Positions 18,585-27,462 are shown, numbered from the stretch's first letter. The stretch is DNA of 64,000 nucleotides from Desertivibrio insolitus (GCF_017355965.1 NZ_JAFIQW010000003.1:148001-212000), one strand, 5' to 3'. Notes: a model not told the origin generated them from the sequence alone. Made by a program: numbers and translations.

Positions 18585-20000
18585 CTAGATCCCGACGCCG
18601 ACGGGGCTGATGATCCTCGCGTACTCGAGGGCGCTGTCCTTCGGGGTGCGCTCGAGGGTGTCGTAGTCCACCCGCACGATCCCGAAGCGCTTGTTGTAGC
18701 CCCAGGCCCACTCGAAGTTGTCGAGCAGCGACCACACGAAGTACCCGCGCACGTCGGCTCCGGCGTCGATCGCCTCGGCGACCGAGCGGATGTGCTCGCG
18801 GATGTAGTTCGTGCGCTCGGTGTCGTGGATCGCCCCGTCCTCGGACACCTCGTCCTCGTAGGCGGCACCGTTCTCCGTCACGTAGAGCGGCGGCAGCGTG
18901 GGGTACTCCTGGCCGAGGCGCACGAGCAGGCGGGTGAGCCCCTCGGGGTTGACCTCCCAGTCCATGGCCGTGCGGGGCAGGTTCCGCGTCGGGAACGTGA
19001 GGTGCTCCGAGCCGACGAACGGCGAGCGACCGGGCTTCTCGGTCGGACGGAGTCCGCGCGGGGCATCCGGTCCGAGCGGGTGGCCGCTCACGTTGTCGTC
19101 GTGGTAGTGGTTCACGCCGAGGAAGTCGATCGGCTGCGCGATCGTGGCGAGGTCGCCCTCGTGCACGAGCTCCTCGAAGCGGTGCTCGCGCACGTCCTCG
19201 AGGAAGTCGGCCGGGTACTCGCCGAGCACGAGCGGCTCGAGGAAGGCGCGGTTCCAGATCGCGTCGAGCCGGCGGGCCGCGTCGAGGTCGACGGGGTCGC
19301 TCGGATCGTTCGGGATCGCGTTCGTGAGGTTGAGCGTGATGCCGAGCTTCTCGGCGCCCGCCTCCCGCAGCGCCTTCACGGCGAGACCGTGGGCGAGGTG
19401 CTGGTGGTGCAGGGCCGCGAGGGCCGCGCGCGGCTCCTGGCGTCCGGGCGCGTGCTCGCCACCGGCGTAGCCGATGAGCGAGGAGCACAGCGGCTCGTTG
19501 AACGTGGTCCAGTGCGAGACGCGGTCACCGAGGACGTCGTGCACCGCGAGCGAGTAGTCGAGGAAGCGCGCGGCGGTGTCGCGGTTGGCCCAGCCGCCGG
19601 TCTCCTCGACCGCCTGGGGCAGGTCCCAGTGGTAGAGCGTCAGCCAGGGCAGGATGCCTGCTCCGAGCAGCTCGTCGACGAGGCGCGAGTAGAAGTCGAG
19701 CCCCTTCGGGTTGACCTCGCGATCGCCCGGCTTCACGCGGGCCCAGCTCACCGAGAAGCGGTAGGCGCCGAGCCCGAGCCGCTTCATGAGCGCGACGTCC
19801 TCGGGCATCCGGTGGTAGTGGTCCACCGCGACCTCAGGGGTGTCGCCGTTCGCGACGGCCTGCGGGACCCGGGCGTAGTGGTCCCAGACCGAGTCCTCCT
19901 TGCCGTCCTCGTGAGCGGCGCCCTCGATCTGGGCGGCGGCCGTGGCGGAGCCCCAGAGGAAGCCCTGCGGCCAGGTGTATGAGGTGGGGTCGAGCGTCAT
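18585..20000 (-). CDS. bglC: Beta-glucosidase, glycoside hydrolase family 1
   Basis: A 471-residue (beta/alpha)8-barrel enzyme. The N-terminal family signature is FLWGSATAAAQIEGA. The acid/base glutamate lies in TFNEPL (about residue 167) and the nucleophile glutamate in VTENGA (about 374). Without a signal peptide it acts in the cytoplasm on imported cellobiose or cello-oligosaccharides, releasing glucose. The ATG at 20000 overlaps the stop of the permease gene by ATGA, so it is translated with the transporter genes. Confidence 0.93.
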   Translation of the reverse strand: MTLDPTSYTWPQGFLWGSATAAAQIEGAAHEDGKEDSVWDHYARVPQAVANGDTPEVAVDHYHRMPEDVALMKRLGLGAYRFSVSWARVKPGDREVNPKGLDFYSRLVDELLGAGILPWLTLYHWDLPQAVEETGGWANRDTAARFLDYSLAVHDVLGDRVSHWTTFNEPLCSSLIGYAGGEHAPGRQEPRAALAALHHQHLAHGLAVKALREAGAEKLGITLNLTNAIPNDPSDPVDLDAARRLDAIWNRAFLEPLVLGEYPADFLEDVREHRFEELVHEGDLATIAQPIDFLGVNHYHDDNVSGHPLGPDAPRGLRPTEKPGRSPFVGSEHLTFPTRNLPRTAMDWEVNPEGLTRLLVRLGQEYPTLPPLYVTENGAAYEDEVSEDGAIHDTERTNYIREHIRSVAEAIDAGADVRGYFVWSLLDNFEWAWGYNKRFGIVRVDYDTLERTPKDSALEYARIISPVGVGI

Positions 20001-20884
20001 CAGCCCTTCACTGCTCCTTGCATGATTCCGGAAACCAGCTGGCGGCCTGCCGCGAGGAACAGCACCAGCAGCGGGACGATCGAGAGCACCGCACCGGTGA
20101 GCACGATCGAGTAGTCGACGTAGTAGCCCGACTGCAGCTGCGCGAGCGCCGTCTGCAGGGTGGGGTTCGTCGGGTTGAGCACGATGAGCGGCCAGAGGAA
20201 GTCCGTCCAGGCCATCATGAACGTGAAGAGGGCGAGGATCGCCATCGCGGGCCGGGCGGCCGGCACCGCGACGTTGAGGAACGTGCGGAACTGGTTCGCG
20301 CCGTCCATGCGCGCCGCCTCGATGAGCTCGTCGGGGATCGCGTCGACGAGGTACTGGCGCATGAAGAACACGCCGAACGCCGTGACGAGCGTCGGGATGA
20401 TGACGGCGCCGAGCGTTCCGGTCCAGCCGAGCTGCCGCATCATGATGAACAGCGGGATGATGCCGAGCTGGGTCGGGATCGCCATCGTCGCCACGACGAA
20501 CACCATGAGCCCGTCGCGGCCCTTGAAGCGCAGCTTCGCGAACGCGTAACCGGCGAGCGTCGAGAAGATCACGACCGACACCGTGATGACGGTCGAGACG
20601 ATCACGCTGTTGGCGAGCGCGGTCCAGAACGGGATCGCGTCGAGCACGCGTGCCGCGTTGGCGAGGAAGTTGCCGCCGGGGATCAGCGGCAGGGTCTCGC
20701 CACGGGTCGCGTTGGTGCCGCTGCCGACGACGAACGACCACCACAGCGGGTAGGCCGATCCGAGCAGCACGGCCGCGAGGATGCCGTAGCTGAGGAACCC
20801 GGGGCGCCCGGCGAACCCGCGGCGCTTGGGGAGGGCGGCGGGGCGCCGCGCAGGGAAGATCCTGCTCTGAGCCGGGGCGGTCAT
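20000..20884 (-). CDS. cebG: Carbohydrate ABC transporter permease, CebG-like
   Basis: A 294-residue inner-membrane permease with about six helices and the EAA-loop (DELIEAARMDGANQFRTF, about residues 195-212), which docks to an ATPase. It overlaps cebF by ATGA at its start and bglC by ATGA at its end. No ATPase gene is in the cluster; such systems commonly use a shared MsiK-type ATPase encoded elsewhere. Confidence 0.87.
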   Translation of the reverse strand: MTAPAQSRIFPARRPAALPKRRGFAGRPGFLSYGILAAVLLGSAYPLWWSFVVGSGTNATRGETLPLIPGGNFLANAARVLDAIPFWTALANSVIVSTVITVSVVIFSTLAGYAFAKLRFKGRDGLMVFVVATMAIPTQLGIIPLFIMMRQLGWTGTLGAVIIPTLVTAFGVFFMRQYLVDAIPDELIEAARMDGANQFRTFLNVAVPAARPAMAILALFTFMMAWTDFLWPLIVLNPTNPTLQTALAQLQSGYYVDYSIVLTGAVLSIVPLLVLFLAAGRQLVSGIMQGAVKG

Positions 20885-21972
20885 GACTTCTCCTGTCCGT
20901 CGACGCCGGCGGCCTCGCCGACGAGTCCCTGCGAAACGCGGTGCGCCTCGAGGCGCTTGCCGCTGCGACGCTTGATCGCCCTCGCCTCGCCGGAGGCGAT
21001 CCGGCGCGAGAGCAGGAAGTTGATGAGCCCGAAGGCCACGATGAGGATGAACAGCAGCCAGGCGATCGCGGCGGCCTCGCCGAAGTTCTGGCGGAAGAAC
21101 GCCATCTCCCACAGGTAGAGCACCGTCGTCTGGAACTGCCGGTCGGCACCGCCGAGGCCACCGGCGCTCGCGGCGTCGAAGAGGCGCGGCTCGGCGAAGA
21201 TCTGCAGCCCACCGATCGTCGCGGTGATGATGACGAAGATCAGGGTGGGGCGGATGCTCGGGATGGTGATCGAGAAGAAGCGGCGCGTGCTGCCGGCGCC
21301 GTCGATCGCGGCGGACTCGTAGAGGTCGCGCGGGATCGCCTGCATGGCGGCGAGCAGGATGAGGGCGTTGTAGCCGGTCCAGCGCCAGTTGACCATCGTC
21401 GCGATCGCGACGTGGCTCGCGAGCGTGTCGTGCTTCCACTGGATCGGGTCGATGCCGATGAGGCCGAGCAGGTTGTTCACGAGACCGTCCTGCTCGCCGA
21501 ACATGCTCGAGAAGATGAGGGCGACCGCGACGGGGGCGACGACGTAGGGCAGCAGCACGCTCATGCGCCAGAACGTCTTGGCCTTGAGGTTCTGATCGAG
21601 CACGGCCGCGATCAGAAGAGCCACCGCGATCTGCGGGACCGAGGAGAGCAGGAAGATGCTGAAGGTGTTGAAGATCGAGTTCCAGAAGAACCGGTCCTGC
21701 AGCACGGCGGTGAAGTTGTCGAAGCCGACGAAGGCGCCCTGGCCCTGCAGCAGCTGCCACTCGTGCAGCGACACCCACAGCGTGTAGACGAGCGGGAAGA
21801 GCCCGATCACCGCGAAGGTGATGAAGAAGGGCGAGATGTAGAGGTAGGGCGACGCCTTGACGTCGAACCGGCCGAGGCGCTGCCGGAACGTGAGGTCGGA
21901 GCGACCGCGCGAGGGCTTGCGCTCCTCCGGCTGGCGAGCCGGCGCCGCCGGGCGGCTGATGGTCGAAGTCAT
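20881..21972 (-). CDS. cebF: Carbohydrate ABC transporter permease, CebF-like
   Basis: A 363-residue MalF-type permease. A basic cytoplasmic N-terminus of about 45 residues precedes the first helix (YISPFFITFAVIGLFPLVY), and the EAA-loop is seen as DLYESAAIDGAGSTRRF. A longer-than-usual polar C-terminal tail (about residues 325-363) follows the last helix. It follows the binding-protein gene after a strong hairpin and is coupled to cebG through a four-base overlap. Confidence 0.87.
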   Translation of the reverse strand: MTSTISRPAAPARQPEERKPSRGRSDLTFRQRLGRFDVKASPYLYISPFFITFAVIGLFPLVYTLWVSLHEWQLLQGQGAFVGFDNFTAVLQDRFFWNSIFNTFSIFLLSSVPQIAVALLIAAVLDQNLKAKTFWRMSVLLPYVVAPVAVALIFSSMFGEQDGLVNNLLGLIGIDPIQWKHDTLASHVAIATMVNWRWTGYNALILLAAMQAIPRDLYESAAIDGAGSTRRFFSITIPSIRPTLIFVIITATIGGLQIFAEPRLFDAASAGGLGGADRQFQTTVLYLWEMAFFRQNFGEAAAIAWLLFILIVAFGLINFLLSRRIASGEARAIKRRSGKRLEAHRVSQGLVGEAAGVDGQEKS

Positions 21973-21996
21973 CGTTGACGCCTTTCGAGAGAGTGG

Positions 21997-22031
21997 GAGG
22001 GGGCTCCCGGTGCACGACCGGGAGCCCCCTC
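21997..22031 (-). terminator. 15-bp perfect hairpin between cebE and cebF
   Basis: Bases 21997-22011 pair without mismatch with 22017-22031 around a 5-nt loop. It follows the binding-protein stop by 14 bp, inside the operon. No T tract is present, so partial termination or protection of the upstream mRNA is more likely than full termination. Confidence 0.75.
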
Positions 22032-22045
22032 GGTTCTGGGTGTTG

Positions 22046-23362
22046 CTACTCGACGACGAGCTCGTTCAGAAGGTCGAGCGCCTTCTGCCACGCCTGGTCG
22101 CCGTTCGCCTCGCCACGGTCGAGCGACTGCAGCGCCGGACCGAAGACGTTCTCCTGGATGACCGAGTCGTCCGGGCCCTTGAACTGGGCCTTCACGCCCT
22201 TGGCACGCTCGGCGAGGATCTGACCGGTGGGAGCGCCGTTGAAGAACTCCTCCGGCTCACCCTCGCTGGCGAGGGTCTCCTGCGCGTCGACCGTGCTCGG
22301 GAAGGGTCCCGCGGCCTCGAACGCCGCGACCTGCTGCTCGGGCTCGCTCAGCCACGACGCGAGAGCCGCGGCCTCCTCCTGGTGCTGCGAGCTCGTCGGA
22401 ACCGAGAGCCACGAGCCACCCCAGTTGGCGGCACCGCCGGGGAACACGTCGGCGAAATCCCAACCGGTGCTGGCGTCACCGCCGCCGGCCTCGATCTGGC
22501 CCTCGACCACACCGAGCATCCAGCCCGGGCAGACGAAGGTCGCGAAGGTGCCGTCGACGAACGACTTGCCACCGTTCCAGTCCCACGCGGTCTGCGCGGC
22601 GGAGAGGCCGCTCTCGGCGCCGTCGGCGATCCAGCCGAAGCGCTCCTCGAGCTCGGCGTTGCCCTCGACGTTGAGCTCACCGTCGGCGGTGTAGTAGCCC
22701 TCGTCGAGCTGGTTCACCATGGCGTTCCAGACGAAGCCGGAGTGGTCGTACCAGGCCTTGCCCGTGGCCTCGTTGTACTGCTTGCCCAGCTCGAAGTAGC
22801 GCTCCCAGCTGGCGTTCTCGCCACCGAAGAGCTCGGCCACGGCCTCGCGGTCGCGGGGCAGGCCGGCGGCCTCGAAGGCGGCGCCGTTGTAGCAGAGGCC
22901 CTCGGGGCCGATGTCGGTGCCGTAGCCGATGACGCGGCCGTCGGCGTCGGTCACCTGCTCGTACTTCCAGTCGACCCAGTCGCCCTTGCGGTCCTCGATG
23001 CCGAAGTCGCGCAGGTCGACGAACTGGTCGGAGACCTCCATGATCGAGCCGAGCCAGCCCTCCTCGATCGCGACGACGTCGGAGAGGCCGGAGCCCGCGG
23101 CGAGCTTGGTGAACGCGTCGGTGCGGGCGTTACCGCCGGTGTCGATGTTGTTGGCGGTGATCTTGATGCCCGGGTTCTCCTCCTCGTACTGCTTGTAGAG
23201 GTCGTCGAAGCCCATGGTTCCGAACGTGGTGATGGTCAGCTCGATCTCGCCCGACTCTGAGCCTCCGCCGCCGGCGGAACAACCGGTGGCGAGGAGGGCG
23301 ATCGAGGTCGCTCCGGCGAGAGCCGCAGCGACTTTGGTACGACGTGTGAACGGCACGGTCAC
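22046..23362 (-). CDS. cebE: Extracellular sugar-binding lipoprotein, CebE-like
   Basis: A 438-residue substrate-binding protein of the carbohydrate ABC family. It has a lipoprotein signal peptide ending in the lipobox LLATGC, so it is anchored to the outer face of the membrane, followed by a glycine/serine linker and a two-lobed binding domain (ITTFGTMGFDDLYKQYEEENPGI). It captures oligosaccharides for the permease pair. The GTG start at 23362 is preceded by AAAGGAG. Three LacI-type operators lie in its upstream region. Confidence 0.9.
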   Translation of the reverse strand: MTVPFTRRTKVAAALAGATSIALLATGCSAGGGGSESGEIELTITTFGTMGFDDLYKQYEEENPGIKITANNIDTGGNARTDAFTKLAAGSGLSDVVAIEEGWLGSIMEVSDQFVDLRDFGIEDRKGDWVDWKYEQVTDADGRVIGYGTDIGPEGLCYNGAAFEAAGLPRDREAVAELFGGENASWERYFELGKQYNEATGKAWYDHSGFVWNAMVNQLDEGYYTADGELNVEGNAELEERFGWIADGAESGLSAAQTAWDWNGGKSFVDGTFATFVCPGWMLGVVEGQIEAGGGDASTGWDFADVFPGGAANWGGSWLSVPTSSQHQEEAAALASWLSEPEQQVAAFEAAGPFPSTVDAQETLASEGEPEEFFNGAPTGQILAERAKGVKAQFKGPDDSVIQENVFGPALQSLDRGEANGDQAWQKALDLLNELVVE

Positions 23363-23390
23363 TCCTTTGTGTGTGCAGGGGGAATAGAAA

Positions 23391-23404
23391 TGGGAGCGCT
23401 CCCA
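23391..23404 (-). promoter_or_regulatory. CebR-type operator 1
   Basis: TGGGAGCGCTCCCA is a perfect 14-bp palindrome and equals the operator known for streptomycete CebR. It lies 28 bp upstream of the cebE start. Confidence 0.9.
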
Positions 23405-23411
23405 CGATGCG

Positions 23412-23425
23412 TGAGAGCGCTCCCA
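23412..23425 (-). promoter_or_regulatory. CebR-type operator 2
   Basis: TGAGAGCGCTCCCA differs from operator 1 at one position. Its centre is 21 bp from operator 1, two helical turns, which would allow cooperative binding on one face of the DNA. Confidence 0.8.
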
Positions 23426-23478
23426 TGCACTGTTTCGGCAAGGCTAAGAGGACGGATGCGGCGCTGTCAAGGCGAATT

Positions 23479-23492
23479 TGAGAGCGCTCTCA
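23479..23492. promoter_or_regulatory. CebR-type operator 3
   Basis: TGAGAGCGCTCTCA is a perfect palindrome and a symmetrical variant of operator 1, 67 bp beyond operator 2. It lies about 100 bp before the divergent MFS gene and could allow looping or control of that gene too. Confidence 0.75.
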
Positions 23493-23593
23493 CGATACGG
23501 CGATTCGTTACCCGTTCGTGAAGAAGCGGCAGTGGTGAGCAATTCTCCGCCCGGTTCCCGTCCCGTTACCCGCCGCGGTGTACCTTTCCGCTC

Positions 23594-24958
23594 ATGAGCA
23601 GCACCGACGGCGCCTCTGCACGGGTCGCCGAGGCATCCGGAACCCCCGCCCCCCGCCGCGGGGTCGTCGCCTGGGCCTTCTGGGACTGGGCGACCCAGCC
23701 GTTCAACACGGTGATCCTCACCTTCATCTTCACGGCGCTGTACCTCACCTCCGACGCGTTCCTCGACCCGTCGGTCGCCGCTCTCGGCGAGGGCGACCCC
23801 ACCTACGAGGCGGGCCTCGCCGAGCTCGCGAGCGGCCTCGGGCTCGCCGGCTTCCTCGCCGGACTCGTGATCGCGGTGCTCGCTCCCGTGATGGGACAGC
23901 GGGCGGATGCCGCGGGGCGGCGCAAGTTCTGGCTCGCGATCAACACGGCGGCGCTCGTCGCCTGCACGGCGCTGCTGTTCTTCGTCGAGGCCGCGCCCGC
24001 CTACTTCGTGCTCGGCATCGCGCTCGTCTCGATCGGCAGCGTCTTCAACGAGATCGCGGGCGTCAACTACAACGCGATGCTGCTGCAGGTCTCCACCCCT
24101 GCGACCGTCGGACGCGTGTCCGGGCTCGGCTGGGGCTTCGGCTACCTCGGCGGCATCCTCGCCCTCGTGCTCGTCGTCGTCGCCGACGCCGCCGGCTGGT
24201 TCGGCCTGCCGACCGAGAACGGGCTGCCCTATCGCGTCGTCGCGCTGGGGTGCGCCGTGTGGACCGTGCTCTTCGCACTGCCGATCCTCTTCGCCGTTCC
24301 CGAGGTGCCGGGGCGTCCCGAGCGCCGCGTCGGGTTCCTGCAGAGCTACCGGCTGCTCGCCCGCGACATCGCGCGGCTGTTCCGCGAGGCGCGGCAGACG
24401 TTCTGGTTCCTGCTCGCGAGCGCCGTCTTCCGCGACGGTCTCAGCGGTGTGTTCTCGTTCGGCGCCGTCATCGCCGCGCAGGTCTTCGGCTTCGAATTCA
24501 TGCAGGTGGTCGTGTTCGGCATCGCCGCCAACCTCGTCGCCGGGATCTCGACGATCATCTCCGGGCGCTTCGACGACCGGTTCGGTGCGCGCCGGGTCAT
24601 CCTGTCCGCCCTCACCGGTCTCGTCGTGACCGGGCTCGCCGTCTTCGTGCTCCGCGACATCGGCGACATCGCGTTCTGGATCGGCGGGCTGCTGCTCTGC
24701 TGCTTCGTCGGACCCGCCCAGGCTGCGTCGCGGTCGTTCCTCGCCCGGGTCACGCCCGCCGGGCGTGAGGGCGAGATCTTCGGCCTCTACGCGACCACCG
24801 GCCGCGCGGCGTCGTTCCTCTCCCCCGGGCTCTGGGCGCTGTTCATCGCGCTCTTCGGCGCGACGGCGTGGGGCATCCTCGGCATCGTCGTCGTGCTCGC
24901 GGCGGGTCTCGTGCTCATGCTCTTCGTGCGCGAGCAGGCGCCGGCGCCGCTCCCCTAG
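23594..24958 (+). CDS. MFS transporter, UMF1/Atg22-like
   Basis: A 454-residue protein with about twelve membrane helices. The first helix has the UMF1-type sequence AWAFWDWATQPFNTVI, and the loop between helices 2 and 3 contains LAPVMGQRADAAGRRK, the MFS motif A. Substrate is unknown. TACCTT at 23581-23586 has leaderless spacing to ATG 23594, and no Shine-Dalgarno is visible. It is divergent from cebE; the CebR-type operator at 23479 lies between the two. Confidence 0.8.
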   Translation: MSSTDGASARVAEASGTPAPRRGVVAWAFWDWATQPFNTVILTFIFTALYLTSDAFLDPSVAALGEGDPTYEAGLAELASGLGLAGFLAGLVIAVLAPVMGQRADAAGRRKFWLAINTAALVACTALLFFVEAAPAYFVLGIALVSIGSVFNEIAGVNYNAMLLQVSTPATVGRVSGLGWGFGYLGGILALVLVVVADAAGWFGLPTENGLPYRVVALGCAVWTVLFALPILFAVPEVPGRPERRVGFLQSYRLLARDIARLFREARQTFWFLLASAVFRDGLSGVFSFGAVIAAQVFGFEFMQVVVFGIAANLVAGISTIISGRFDDRFGARRVILSALTGLVVTGLAVFVLRDIGDIAFWIGGLLLCCFVGPAQAASRSFLARVTPAGREGEIFGLYATTGRAASFLSPGLWALFIALFGATAWGILGIVVVLAAGLVLMLFVREQAPAPLP

Positions 24959-24990
24959 CCGCCGGCCGTCCGCCCGGCCATGCTGGGAGC

Positions 24991-25791
24991 ATGACTCACC
25001 ACCCCGACACCGCGGCCAAGGCCGCGATCCTGACGAGCCTGCACTGTCCCGGCGAACCGCTCATCGTCTGCAACGTGTGGGACTCGATCACCGCGCGCAT
25101 CGTCGCCGCGGTGCCCGGGGTCGCCGCGCTGGCGACCGCGAGCCACGCCATCAGCGAGGCCCACGGGGTGAGCGACAACGAGGGACTCACGCTCACGCAG
25201 GCGCTGCGGGCGGCCAAGCTCGTCATCGACGCGACCGAGCACCCGGTGTCGATCGACTTCGAGAAGGGCTACGCCCCGGATGCCGCGGGTGTCGAGCACA
25301 ACGTCACGCGGCTCGTCGAGGCGGGCGCGGCAGGCATGAACATCGAGGACTCGCTGCAGAGCGCGGCCGGATCTCTCCGTTCCGCCGAGGACGCCGCCGA
25401 ACGCGTCGCCGCCGCCCGCCGTGCCGGTGACGCGCTCGAGGTGCCGCTCGCGATCAACGCGCGGGTCGACGTGCTCGCGGGCGACCCGACCGCGTGGGAC
25501 GAGGCCATGGATCGCGCCAAGCGCTACCTCGACGCCGGCGCGACGAGCATTTTCATGCTCGGCCTCGCCGACGAGGACCGGATCGAGCGCGCCGTCGAGA
25601 CCATCCCCGGTCCGGTGGCGGTGATCGGCGGGCCCGGCATGCCGTCGCTCTCCCGGCTGGCGGACCTCGGCATCGCGCGCGTCAGCTTCGGCCCGCGCAC
25701 GATGGGGCTCACGCTCGCGCACCTGCAGCGGGCGACGCGGCAGCTGACGATGCTGGGCGACTACCCCGAGGAGCTCGGGTTCCAGTACTGA
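24991..25791 (+). CDS. Isocitrate lyase/PEP mutase family protein
   Basis: A 266-residue (beta/alpha)8-barrel of the ICL/phosphonomutase superfamily. It contains CNVWDSITARIV (substrate-loop region), SIDFEKGYAPDA with acidic metal ligands, MNIEDS, and INARVDV. The isocitrate-lyase KKCGH motif is not present, so it is not a true isocitrate lyase. Candidate reactions are 2-methylisocitrate-like C-C lysis or oxaloacetate-type hydrolysis. CATGCT at 24979-24984 gives leaderless spacing to ATG 24991. It is monocistronic. Confidence 0.82.
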   Translation: MTHHPDTAAKAAILTSLHCPGEPLIVCNVWDSITARIVAAVPGVAALATASHAISEAHGVSDNEGLTLTQALRAAKLVIDATEHPVSIDFEKGYAPDAAGVEHNVTRLVEAGAAGMNIEDSLQSAAGSLRSAEDAAERVAAARRAGDALEVPLAINARVDVLAGDPTAWDEAMDRAKRYLDAGATSIFMLGLADEDRIERAVETIPGPVAVIGGPGMPSLSRLADLGIARVSFGPRTMGLTLAHLQRATRQLTMLGDYPEELGFQY

Positions 25792-25883
25792 CCGGGCCGA
25801 GGCTGCCGTCGTAGCCCTGCCGTCGCGGCATCCGGTGGAGCCGCCGCGCGTCGAGGCCGTCGTCGTGGGTTGCGCCGACCGAG

Positions 25884-25912
25884 GGGGCGCCGGCCGAAGC
25901 GGCCGACGCCCC
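25884..25912. terminator. GC-rich hairpin between convergent genes
   Basis: GGGGCGCCGGCC (25884-25895) pairs with 25901-25912 with one mismatch around a 5-nt loop. It lies between the ends of the ICL-family gene and the aldo-keto reductase gene and probably terminates one or both. Confidence 0.6.
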
Positions 25913-25922
25913 GGGTCATCCG

Positions 25923-26852
25923 TCAGACCGTGACGGGCGCGGTGATGCCGCTGAGGCGGGCGACCTCGTCGTCGGCGAGCTCGAGGGTCATCGACTCGAC
26001 GAGGGCGGGCAGCTGCTCGACGGTGCGGGCGCTCGCGATGGGCGCGCCGACCGTGGGCTGCACGCGCAGCCAGGCGAGGGAGACGGCGGTCACCGAGACG
26101 CCGCGCGCCGCGGCGATCTCGTCGAGGGCCGTGAGCAGGTCGGCGCTGTACGGCTTCTCGAGGTAGGCCTTCGCCGTGCCGCTGCGCACGGAGTCGACGT
26201 CCTGTCCGGGCCGGTATTTGCCGGTGAGGAAGCCGCTCGCGAGCGAGGAGTAGGGCAGCTCGACGAGGCCGAGCTCCTCGAGGGCGGCGACATGCTCGTG
26301 CTCGATGTCGCGCTCGACGAGGCTCCAGCGGTCCTGCGCGACGGTGAACGGCGTGAGGGCGTTCGCGTGCGCGAGGGCGTCGGCGCTGCGCAGCCGCTCG
26401 GGGCTGAAGTTGGAGGCGCCGATCTCGCGCACCTTGCCCGCCTTGACGAGGTCGTCGAACGCGGCGAGGTACTCCTCCTGCGGCACGGTCTCGTCGTCGC
26501 GGTGCGCGTAGTAGAGGTCGATGTAGTCGCTGTGCAGCCGGGCGAGCGAGTCGTCGACGGCCGCCTTGATGTTCGCGGCGGAGAGGCCCGGCCGCGTCTC
26601 GAGGGAGTAGACCTTGGTCGCGATGGTGACCCGGTCGCGACCGCCGCGGCTCGCGAGCCATCGCCCGATGATCGCCTCGCTCTCGCCGCCCGAGTTGCCC
26701 GGAGCCCACGAGGAGTAGACGTCGGCCGTGTCGATCGAGCGCCCGCCTGCGGCGACGAACGCGTCGAGCACCCCGAAGCTCTCCCGTTCGTCGGCCGTCC
26801 AGCCGAACACGTTGCCGCCGAGGACCAGGGTGCCGAAGTCGAGACCGGTCAT
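25923..26852 (-). CDS. Aldo/keto reductase
   Basis: A 309-residue NADPH-dependent (beta/alpha)8-barrel reductase. The catalytic tetrad is recognisable: Asp in SIDTADVYSSW, Tyr in the same segment, Lys in VTIATKVYS, His in IDLYYAHRDDE. The cofactor-binding end is ASARTVEQLPAL. The ATG at 26852 has AAGGAAGGAAA upstream and gives the usual N-terminus; a longer in-frame start at 26951 would add an unrelated arginine-rich stretch. Physiological substrate unknown. Confidence 0.88.
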   Translation of the reverse strand: MTGLDFGTLVLGGNVFGWTADERESFGVLDAFVAAGGRSIDTADVYSSWAPGNSGGESEAIIGRWLASRGGRDRVTIATKVYSLETRPGLSAANIKAAVDDSLARLHSDYIDLYYAHRDDETVPQEEYLAAFDDLVKAGKVREIGASNFSPERLRSADALAHANALTPFTVAQDRWSLVERDIEHEHVAALEELGLVELPYSSLASGFLTGKYRPGQDVDSVRSGTAKAYLEKPYSADLLTALDEIAAARGVSVTAVSLAWLRVQPTVGAPIASARTVEQLPALVESMTLELADDEVARLSGITAPVTV

Positions 26853-26987
26853 GATTTCCTTCCTTGCACGGATGCGGGCGCTGCGCCCGCCATCCATCGG
26901 TAACCGAGACCCGTGACATCCGCTTCCCGTGCCCGGCGAACCCACAGTCACACCCGGCGTTCACCTGGCGGGAGAAGCATGGGCGGT

Positions 26988-27254
26988 ATGAGCGATGCAG
27001 ACGCCCCGATCATGAGCGGCGAGCCGGGAACCGGCGACGCCCGCACGACCCGCAGCGGCGACGAGGGCGTGCCTCAGGACGCGCTGATCGAGCAGGTCGA
27101 GCCGACGGGCGCCGACCCGGTCGACGCGCGGGTGCACCCCGACGCCGAGGACGAGTTCGCCGGGCGGGTGCACGCCGACACGAACTTCCGCACGCCGAAC
27201 CCGGATGACGAGATGGACCGCGACGACGTGCGCCGACACATCGAGGGGTCGTAG
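26988..27254 (+). CDS. Small acidic hydrophilic protein of unknown function
   Basis: An 88-residue, highly charged protein without hydrophobic segments (many Asp/Glu/Gly/Pro), probably disordered, ending MDRDDVRRHIEGS. ATG at 26979 is an alternative in-frame start, three codons earlier, with GGAGAAG close upstream; I cannot decide between them. It is divergent from the aldo-keto reductase. No family was recognised. Confidence 0.5.
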   Translation: MSDADAPIMSGEPGTGDARTTRSGDEGVPQDALIEQVEPTGADPVDARVHPDAEDEFAGRVHADTNFRTPNPDDEMDRDDVRRHIEGS

Positions 27255-27262
27255 CGGGGCGG

Positions 27263-27328
27263 TCAGGTGCGGCTGGCGGCCGGCTCAGGTGCGGCTGCCG
27301 ACCGGTTCTGATGCGGCTGGCGAAGGAG
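27263..27328. repeat. Three tandem 22-bp direct repeats
   Basis: Units start at 27263, 27285 and 27307, each containing TGCGGCTG at the same place. The last unit runs into the left end of the 59-bp palindrome at 27321-27379. They lie in the non-coding gap 27255-27462. Confidence 0.7.
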
Positions 27329-27379
27329 AAACCGCCCCATCAGGTCGGAATCGGACCTGAACGGCCGGACTCTCCTTCG
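27321..27379. repeat. 59-bp palindromic element, copy 1
   Basis: CGAAGGAGA (27321-27329) is mirrored exactly by TCTCCTTCG (27371-27379), and a central inverted repeat CAGGTC/GACCTG lies at 27341-27359. Three further copies, also exactly 59 bp, lie at 59262-59594. It sits downstream of crtEb, at the 3' end of the carotenoid operon, and could act as its terminator. Confidence 0.8.
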
Positions 27380-27462
27380 CAAGCCGCGGCCGCGAACCCC
27401 GCGACCGCCTCCGGGGACCCCGGCCGTGCAGCAGCCCGGCGTCAGCAGCCCGGGCGCTCCGG

